Of a stretch of 9,554 bases of DNA, positions 5,757 through 9,554 are shown in pieces. Below the pieces are notes generated by a model. The model made no database searches and was not told the origin of the DNA. It was given only the letters and a program-made list of their open reading frames with translations. This stretch comes from Caldifarciminota bacterium (GTDB lineage: Bacteria; WOR-3; Hydrothermia; UBA1063; CAJXJZ01): the NCBI GenBank assembly GCA_027073945.1, contig JALTEL010000179.1:1-9554 (forward strand). Reading direction: 5' to 3'. Position numbers and translations under genes: made by a program. How positions within the stretch are numbered: position 1 is the first letter of the stretch; each line of letters opens with the position of its first letter.

Positions 5757-6259
5757 AAATTAAAACTTATAGAAGCATTAGGAAATTAACACAAAAACAG
5801 CTGGCGGACATTGTAGGAGTTTCTCAAGTGACGATTTCAAAGTGGGAAAGACAGGAAAAGCATGTTGGAGAAATTATGACGAGCCCGATAAAACAACACA
5901 ACTCACCTGTCCTCAAGTTTCCTAAGAACGAGAAAAAAAGAGTGTTAAAATTCCATAAATTTATAGGAATGAACGGGCAGAAACTTGTTATTATAGAGGA
6001 CTACGGAGCCATAAAAGAAAAAGACAAATTCCCAAGGCAGTATCTGGAAATGAACGGAGCAAAAATATGGAGAGAAGGCAAGGGAGCATACGCTGAGAAG
6101 GGAGGCAAGAAATATATCCTTAACGAAGCAATGGACGAAGAGACTTACAAAATATGTAAAAGCATTATTAAAGAAGCAGGCGAAAGACTCAAGAAAATTA
6201 ATCAGGAACTTGAACGTAAAGCAAAGGAATGGAACGGAGAAGAGACCGTCCAATTTTAA
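5753..6259 (+). CDS. XRE-family HTH regulator, paralogue of the preceding gene
   Basis: This is a 168-residue protein starting MKIKTYR, against MKLKDYR in the gene before it. The HTH (residues 1-36) shares 22 of 36 positions with that neighbour, including LTQKQLA, GVSQ and ISKWE. After a short linker, residues about 62-168 match the neighbour's C-terminal domain: KFHKFIGMNGQKLVIIE, FPRQYLEM, KKYILNEAMDEE, AGERLKKI, KEWNGEETV. The KVG...SWEEL-type middle domain of the neighbour is absent. The start at 5753 overlaps the preceding stop (ATGA) and matches the paralogue start exactly. Tandem duplication followed by gain or loss of the middle domain is the simplest history. It is probably a transcriptional regulator, possibly able to heterodimerise with its neighbour. 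Confidence 0.8.
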   Translation: MKIKTYRSIRKLTQKQLADIVGVSQVTISKWERQEKHVGEIMTSPIKQHNSPVLKFPKNEKKRVLKFHKFIGMNGQKLVIIEDYGAIKEKDKFPRQYLEMNGAKIWREGKGAYAEKGGKKYILNEAMDEETYKICKSIIKEAGERLKKINQELERKAKEWNGEETVQF

Positions 6260-6261
6260 CA

Positions 6262-6266
6262 GGAGG
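6262..6266 (+). promoter_or_regulatory. Shine-Dalgarno GGAGG fixing the start at 6273
   Basis: GGAGG lies 6 nt before ATG 6273. A TTG at 6210 in the same frame has no such site and would bury the start within the preceding gene. Confidence 0.8.
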
Positions 6267-6272
6267 CAGAAG

Positions 6273-6494
6273 ATGGATAAAGTAACGAACCCAAGAAGCA
6301 TTATAGAACGAGCAAGGCACATGGCAGGGATGACGCAGGGAGATGTAGCAAAAGCCCTCGGAGTAAGCAAACAGACTATCTGGAGATGGGAAAATGTGGC
6401 TCTACCCCATTTAGCAAATCTTATTAGATTAGAAGATTTATACGGGGAAGCAATTATTGAGCCATTAGTAAAACAAATAAGGGAGGGAATATGA
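6273..6494 (+). CDS. Small Cro/XRE-type HTH DNA-binding protein
   Basis: This 73-residue single-domain protein has an XRE/Cro helix-turn-helix at residues about 8-55: RARHMAGMTQGDVAKALGV, SKQTIWRWENV, then LANLIRLEDLYG. The size and lack of an effector domain are typical of Cro-like repressors or excisionase-like regulators. It is the third HTH gene in a row but is not closely related to the two before it, having a different N-terminus and no shared C-terminal domain. The start ATG 6273 follows AGGAGGC. Its stop overlaps the next ATG (ATGA). It may set early gene dosage or timing. No matching operator was found by eye. Confidence 0.85.
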   Translation: MDKVTNPRSIIERARHMAGMTQGDVAKALGVSKQTIWRWENVALPHLANLIRLEDLYGEAIIEPLVKQIREGI

Positions 6495-7069
6495 TACAAA
6501 TACCCGAAACAATCAAACAAGAAGTCGAAAAGCTGGAGACCATCAAATTGAACCGTGAAATAAAGACAAAAGAAGATTATCATGAAGCAGAGGACATTTT
6601 GAAACAGCTAAAGACCGCCTATAAGACCATAGAAAATAAAAGAAAAGAACTCACAAGACCACTCGATGAAAGCAAAAGGAAAATAATGGAATTTTTCAAA
6701 CCGCCCTTAAAACTCATAAAAGATAGACAAAATGCAACAGAATATGAAATGCGTGGCTACCTTGCAAAAGAAAGGGCAAAAAAAGAAGAAGCAGAAAAGA
6801 AAATCAAGGAACTACGGGAAAGGGCATTAAATGGAGACGAGAAAGCCCAGCAGGAAGTCGTAGAAAGCATAGCGATCAAGAAAGAGGAACCTACAAGAGC
6901 AGCCACAAGAACGATTTATACTTTTGAAATAACAGACGTGAGCCAAATTCCAAGGGAGTATCTAATTCCAAACGAAAAACTTATAGGAGAAATTGTTAGG
7001 CAACAAAAAGAACAGACCACAATCCCTGGAATTAAAGTCGTAAAAAAAATAACCATTGTTAGCAGATAG
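6491..7069 (+). CDS. Phage coiled-coil protein associated with the recombination module
   Basis: This is a 192-residue protein. Residues about 8-125 are charged and helical, with strong coiled-coil character (AEDILKQLKTAYKTIENKRKEL, then AKERAKKEEAEKKIKELRERAL). A conserved-looking kink, TRPLDESKRKIMEFFKPP, lies at 55-72. Residues about 138-192 form a small C-terminal domain (TIYTFEITDVSQIPREYLIP..., IPGIKVVKKITIV). This pattern, with K-R-K-x-L-T-x-P-L in the helix and I-P-x-E-Y plus I-P-G-(I/V) near the end, is common in uncharacterised phage proteins encoded beside RecT or ERF genes. A role in recombination or replication is inferred from that neighbourhood only. The start ATG 6491 has GGGAGG upstream and overlaps the preceding stop. 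Confidence 0.75.
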   Translation: MIQIPETIKQEVEKLETIKLNREIKTKEDYHEAEDILKQLKTAYKTIENKRKELTRPLDESKRKIMEFFKPPLKLIKDRQNATEYEMRGYLAKERAKKEEAEKKIKELRERALNGDEKAQQEVVESIAIKKEEPTRAATRTIYTFEITDVSQIPREYLIPNEKLIGEIVRQQKEQTTIPGIKVVKKITIVSR

Positions 7070-7077
7070 GAGGCAAT

Positions 7078-7752
7078 ATGAACATATACCAGAAAAAAAG
7101 CAAAATCATGCAAGAAGTCACGACTTTATTCAAAGATTTACATGTAAAATACAAAGGAACAGATTATAGAGGAGTGAGTGAAAGCACCGTGTTGGGAGCA
7201 ATACGTCCTGCTCTTATCAAGCATGGGGTAGATATCAGCATAGTCAAAATAGAGCAAATGGACAGCTATGACCCGAACAGAATGCGTTGCAAATATACAA
7301 TTAGATGGACAAACATAGACGAGCCAACGGATTTCATAGAGACAGAGGCTGTAGGAGACGGACAGGACTACGGAGACAAAGCCCCTGGCAAAGCGAACAC
7401 CTATGCATTGAAATATACGCTTCTTAAAAACTTGCTGATTATGACAGGCGATGATCCCGACCTTCAAAGCTCTGAAGAATTATTAGATAAAATGAAAGCG
7501 AAGAAAAAACAAACAGTCACCCCGACCAAAACAAACAACAGTAAGTATTTAACAAAAGAACAGTCAGAATTATTCGGAAAGCTAATCAAAAGCAATGGGT
7601 TATCAGTGGCGGAAGCGAAAAAGGAACTTCAGAAGCTCGGTATCGAGGGACGTGTTGAAATAGACAAACTCAAAAAAGCAGACTTAAGCAAAATCGACAT
7701 TAGGATGGTAGAAGTTATAAATGATTTCTTAGATATCTACGAGGCAGAATGA
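7078..7752 (+). CDS. erf: ERF-family single-strand annealing protein
   Basis: This 224-residue protein should anneal complementary single strands during phage recombination. The ERF core covers residues about 1-130. YRGVSESTVLGAIRPALIKHGV is followed by the signature GDGQDYGDKAPGKANTYALK and TGDDPD (93-128), which is diagnostic for the P22 Erf superfamily. Residues about 135-155 are a Lys/Thr-rich linker. Residues 158-224 form a helical C-terminal domain (LTKEQSELFGKLIKSNG, AEAKKELQKLGIEG) that often mediates protein contacts. GGAGG is 5 nt before ATG 7078. It is followed, with a 4-nt overlap, by a PD-(D/E)XK nuclease and then an SSB-like gene, a coherent recombination set comparable to annealing protein, exonuclease and SSB. 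Confidence 0.92.
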   Translation: MNIYQKKSKIMQEVTTLFKDLHVKYKGTDYRGVSESTVLGAIRPALIKHGVDISIVKIEQMDSYDPNRMRCKYTIRWTNIDEPTDFIETEAVGDGQDYGDKAPGKANTYALKYTLLKNLLIMTGDDPDLQSSEELLDKMKAKKKQTVTPTKTNNSKYLTKEQSELFGKLIKSNGLSVAEAKKELQKLGIEGRVEIDKLKKADLSKIDIRMVEVINDFLDIYEAE

Positions 7753-8297
7753 AATACAGAGCAGAAGACCACACATACTGGGAGGGAGACATTCGTCTCC
7801 CTTCCGTAACCGAGATAATAAACGCAGGGAAAGATATGAGCTGGATAAACCCACGATATACGGAATACGGAACGGAAATACACGAACTTGTATATCGGAT
7901 TATTACAACGAAAAAGGGGGACAACGAACACCCAAAAGAAACCCAGCAAATTATCAAGTTATTACATCAAATTGAACCTGTCTCAGCAGAACAAATTGTT
8001 GTCAATGAACCGTTACAATATGCAGGGCGATATGATATCTTGGCAAAATACCAAAATCGAGAAGCTATTATAGAAATAAAGACAGGCTATTATAAAAGGG
8101 ATCACAAGTTACAGCTGATTCTTTATATGCTTGCATTACGAGAAGAGCAAGCGATTGAAGAGGAGCCCAAACTAATATATTGCAGGATATCAGAATCAAA
8201 GGGTTATGAATTCACAGAGTTACGATACACGGAACAAGACGTGGCAGAGGCAATAGACAAGGTTTATGCCTTCCACTTTGGAGGATACAATGTATAA
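7749..8297 (+). CDS. PD-(D/E)XK nuclease (RecB/Cas4-like fold)
   Basis: This is a 182-residue nuclease. The N-terminal LPSVTEII (17-24) is the motif typical of small phage RecB-family nucleases. The active-site set is visible in order: H45 (GTEIH), GRYD with D96, E109-x-K111 (AIIEIKTG), then Q122 and Y126 (HKLQLILYMLA). Catalysis needs Mg2+ or Mn2+ held by D96 and E109. It is shorter than full Cas4 and lacks an obvious four-cysteine iron-sulphur cluster. Lying directly after erf with an ATGA overlap, it probably resects DNA ends to give the strands that ERF anneals. Polarity cannot be read from sequence. A palindrome (7783-7802) falls in the coding region near the start. Confidence 0.88.
   Translation: MKYRAEDHTYWEGDIRLPSVTEIINAGKDMSWINPRYTEYGTEIHELVYRIITTKKGDNEHPKETQQIIKLLHQIEPVSAEQIVVNEPLQYAGRYDILAKYQNREAIIEIKTGYYKRDHKLQLILYMLALREEQAIEEEPKLIYCRISESKGYEFTELRYTEQDVAEAIDKVYAFHFGGYNV
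7783..7802 (+). other. Inverted repeat AGGGAGAC-ATTC-GTCTCCCT
   Basis: A perfect 8-bp stem (7783-7790 with 7795-7802) encloses a 4-nt loop, within the early codons of the nuclease gene (residues about 12-18). It shares the GGGAGAC/GTCTCCC arms with the hairpin at 8651-8675. It overlaps codons for the conserved LPSV motif, so part of the symmetry may be coincidental. Confidence 0.55.
8280..8284 (+). promoter_or_regulatory. Shine-Dalgarno GGAGG fixing the start at 8290
   Basis: GGAGG lies 5 nt before ATG 8290. An in-frame ATG at 8266 would put the site inside the gene and add eight residues (MPSTLEDT) ahead of the OB-fold strand 1, so 8290 is chosen. Confidence 0.75.
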
Positions 8298-8640
8298 AAA
8301 CACGGTAATGATTACAGGCAGAGTGATAGACGCAACAGAATACGACAGTCTAACCAAAATAACAATAATGATAGGCAGAAAAATCAAAGGAGAGTGGCAA
8401 AATGACTTCTTTAACATAATAACATTTGACAAATACAAGTTTGAAAAAGATGACATTATAGATGTTTATGGAAGACTGATACAAAACAAGTGGCAAGTCG
8501 AAGGAGAGAACCAAAGCCAAGTGGAAATAATTGCAGACATGATAAAGCAGGTAGGACATTATAAACGTAAAGAGCAAAGCAGAGGCATCTATGTCGAGGA
8601 TGAGGATGGCAATGTTGAAGAGCTGGATACACAATGGTAA
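8290..8640 (+). CDS. SSB-like OB-fold single-stranded DNA-binding protein
   Basis: This is a 116-residue protein. The pattern of an SSB OB-fold is present: NTVMITGRVI (strand 1), KITIMIGR, WQNDFFNIITFDK (the FF-x-I-x-x-F element), DIIDVYGRLIQNKW and VEIIADMIKQV (final strand and helix). The C-terminus is acidic (YVEDEDGNVEELDTQW), like SSB tails that recruit partner proteins, although it lacks the canonical DDDIPF ending. It overlaps the nuclease gene by 8 nt and closes the erf-nuclease-SSB series. It should coat single-stranded DNA made by resection or replication. A PriB-like or diverged SSB is the alternative reading. Confidence 0.82.
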   Translation: MYKNTVMITGRVIDATEYDSLTKITIMIGRKIKGEWQNDFFNIITFDKYKFEKDDIIDVYGRLIQNKWQVEGENQSQVEIIADMIKQVGHYKRKEQSRGIYVEDEDGNVEELDTQW

Positions 8641-8650
8641 AAATGAAAAG

Positions 8651-8675
8651 GGGAGACGGTTTCAAATCGTCTCCC
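8651..8675 (+). promoter_or_regulatory. Perfect hairpin GGGAGACG/CGTCTCCC in the longest gap of the recombination run
   Basis: The arms at 8651-8658 and 8668-8675 are perfectly complementary. The stem can extend to 11 bp through one G-T and two T-A pairs, closing on a TCA loop. It starts 11 nt after the SSB stop. The 3' side continues TCCCTTAAAG, with no run of T, so it is not a standard intrinsic terminator. It could be an RNA-processing or stabilising structure, an attenuator or a protein-binding site. The next gene has no GGAGG, which may be related. Confidence 0.6.
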
Positions 8676-8695
8676 TCCCTTAAAGAAGACAAATC

Positions 8696-9013
8696 ATGAA
8701 ACAAATAACAATAGGAGAGCTTGAAGAGAAACTGGAAAAACTGCCAAGCCAAATTTTTGAAGCAGAAAAGAAGTATCTGGCGGCAAAAGAAAAATATGAG
8801 ACTATCTCGGATGCCTACGATATCCAACTTGCAATAGAGAAGGTCAAGGTGCAACGGGATCCTGACATATCGAATATATTTGCAAAAGATTTAGCTCTTG
8901 CGGGAGACGTCATACAGGATTTGATTATAAGGAAGCGAGAAGCCCAGACCACGATGCTAAAATGGATGGCAGTGTATAACAAGTTAGACCGAGAATTTTT
9001 TGATGTCGTATAG
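8696..9013 (+). CDS. Small coiled-coil phage protein, paralogue 1
   Basis: This is a 105-residue protein of unknown function. The N-terminal half is a charged amphipathic helix (GELEEKLEKLPSQIFEAEKKYLAAKEKYE). IEKVKVQ and NIFAKDLALAGD follow, then a second helical stretch, QTTMLKWMAVYNKLDREFFDVV. It is clearly related to the gene starting at 9331: over the first 74 aligned positions about 33 are identical, including LP-x-x-I, EAEK, AI-x-KV-x-VQ and FAKD-(I/L)-AL. Unlike its neighbours it has only a weak Shine-Dalgarno (AAAGAAG region), and it sits just after the 8651 hairpin. No catalytic motif is visible. A role in recombination or replication is inferred from position only. Confidence 0.75.
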   Translation: MKQITIGELEEKLEKLPSQIFEAEKKYLAAKEKYETISDAYDIQLAIEKVKVQRDPDISNIFAKDLALAGDVIQDLIIRKREAQTTMLKWMAVYNKLDREFFDVV

Positions 9014-9096
9014 TATAAAGTTAGATAGACCAGATATTGTTTATGAAATATAAGGGAGTAAAAAGGTAAATTAATCATTATAAAGGAGGTGCAATA

Positions 9097-9189
9097 ATGA
9101 AATTCGTACTTGGAGCATTTGTGGGATTTGTGATAGGAGCATTGGTTAGCGGCATAGTAGTTTTAACATATTTGATAAGGAGGCAATAA
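9097..9189 (+). CDS. 30-aa single-pass membrane peptide
   Basis: This very short gene encodes a 30-residue peptide that is almost wholly hydrophobic (FVLGAFVGFVIGALVSGIV) with a basic end (LIRRQ). AAGGAGG at 9084-9090 lies just upstream of ATG 9097, a strong ribosome site that supports translation despite the length. The small-x-x-x-small glycine pattern (GAFVGFVIGALVSG) is typical of helices that pack against each other in membranes. The stop TAA shares its last base with the next ATG (TAATG). It could be a membrane anchor or a superinfection or regulatory peptide; nothing in the sequence selects one. The preceding 83 bp (9014-9096) hold no convincing promoter or gene. Confidence 0.65.
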   Translation: MKFVLGAFVGFVIGALVSGIVVLTYLIRRQ

Positions 9190-9350
9190 TGAATAATAAA
9201 GAGATATACAAAATTATGTCCGTAGTAACGGGAATTGAAATTAAGGCTTTACAAAGGGCAAGAGAAGTCAAGATAATAAGACCGTCGGAGGTCATTGAGA
9301 TAGTAAAAAATGTTTTAGAAGGAGGCAAAAATGACGATAGCGGAAATTGA
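9189..9350 (+). CDS. 53-aa protein of unknown function
   Basis: This small gene starts at ATG 9189, with AAGGAGG at 9178-9184 inside the 3' end of the preceding gene. The protein (MNNKEIYKIMSVVTGIEIKA... RPSEVIEIVKNVLEGGKNDD) is predicted mostly helical. It contains a helix-turn-helix-like spacing, but no specific DNA-binding family can be named. It overlaps the following coiled-coil gene by 20 nt, and its last codons contain that gene's Shine-Dalgarno and start. The one-base overlap upstream suggests translation coupled to the membrane peptide. The tight coding context supports a real gene. The function is unknown. Confidence 0.6.
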   Translation: MNNKEIYKIMSVVTGIEIKALQRAREVKIIRPSEVIEIVKNVLEGGKNDDSGN

Positions 9351-9554
9351 AGAACGCCTTGAGAATCTCCCAGATGAAATTTATGAGGCGGAAAAGCATT
9401 TAATCCGAGCGCAGGCAGAATATGAACACTTCAAAAGCACCTTTGAAACGCAAGTGGCGATTTGTAAGGTGAGGGTGCAAGAAAACAAAAATATCCCTAA
9501 CAATTTTGCAAAAGACATCGCCTTGTCGGACAGTGCAGTAATTGACATAAAGCA
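9331..9554 (+). CDS. Small coiled-coil phage protein, paralogue 2 (3' partial)
   Basis: This gene starts at ATG 9331 (GGAGG at 9321-9325) and stays open to the window end: 74 full codons, 3' partial. The sequence MTIAEIEERLENLPDEIYEAEK continues with AICKVRVQENKNIPNNFAKDIAL and aligns without gaps to the gene at 8696, about 33 of 74 residues identical. The N-terminal helix, the KV-x-VQ strand and FAKD-x-AL are conserved, while the middle (HFKSTFETQ) differs. The two copies flank the 30-aa and 53-aa genes, so duplication of an ancestral gene is likely. By comparison with its relative, about 30 more residues are expected beyond the window. The function is unknown. Confidence 0.8.
   Translation, partial: MTIAEIEERLENLPDEIYEAEKHLIRAQAEYEHFKSTFETQVAICKVRVQENKNIPNNFAKDIALSDSAVIDIK

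Noticed and set aside
7749..8297. Cas4 nuclease of a CRISPR system
   Set aside because: The fold motifs fit a general PD-(D/E)XK nuclease. There are no iron-sulphur cysteines and no other cas genes, and the context is ERF recombination.
8651..8680. Rho-independent terminator after the SSB gene
   Set aside because: The stem is good, but the 3' flank is TCCCTTAAAG with no T run, and co-directional genes continue 20 nt later without a visible new promoter.
9325..9337. A 13-nt match (GCAAAAATGACGA) to iteron copy 2
   Set aside because: It is made up of the GGAGGCAAAA ribosome site plus ATGACGA of a gene start, is a single partial copy and lacks the rest of the unit. Chance is the likely cause.

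Overview
The window reads as part of a tailed-phage (or prophage) genome. Every gene supported here is on the + strand, packed with 4-nt ATGA overlaps or very short gaps. Most starts carry a strong GGAGG Shine-Dalgarno, often in the form GGAGGCA. The DNA is AT-rich, arginine is mostly AGA/AGG and ATA isoleucine codons are common. Two promoters have near-consensus sigma70 boxes with 17-bp spacers, so a bacterial host is likely, but its taxon cannot be read from this sequence. No integrase, tRNA, CRISPR array, transposase or divergent repressor is visible.

Left part (1-2769), late-type genes: the 3' end of a small membrane-protein gene; a 69-aa protein of unknown role; a 463-aa tail-spike/fibre-like protein with a predicted right-handed beta-helix and an Ig/CnaB-like C-terminal domain; an 87-aa beta-rich accessory protein; an HNH endonuclease; and a 141-aa protein with a hydrophobic segment at each end that could be a spanin-like lysis protein. 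Base composition changes abruptly inside the tail gene near 1270, as expected if the receptor-facing part was exchanged.

Centre (2887-4471), replication: a promoter at 2887-2915 drives a 303-aa initiator and an overlapping putative helicase loader. The middle of the initiator gene holds seven exact-length 23-bp tandem repeats (3260-3420), followed by two 24-bp repeats in AT-rich DNA. This is the lambda-O-like arrangement, with the replication origin inside the initiator gene. Because 23 is not a multiple of 3, the array is translated as a 23-residue protein repeat that forms the linker between the DNA-binding and C-terminal domains.

Right part (4481-9554), early operon: a near-consensus promoter (4481-4509) precedes an acidic protein of unknown function and three consecutive helix-turn-helix (XRE) proteins. 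The first two HTH proteins are paralogues, and one of them contains an extra inserted domain. Next comes a recombination module: a coiled-coil phage protein, an ERF-family single-strand annealing protein, a PD-(D/E)XK nuclease and an SSB-like OB-fold protein. After a perfect GGGAGACG/CGTCTCCC hairpin come two paralogous coiled-coil proteins flanking two tiny genes, a 30-aa membrane peptide and a 53-aa protein. The second paralogue runs off the end of the window.

Taken together, the initiator and loader would open the internal origin and recruit a helicase supplied elsewhere. The ERF, nuclease and SSB proteins would handle recombination-dependent replication and end repair. The HTH genes probably time early expression.
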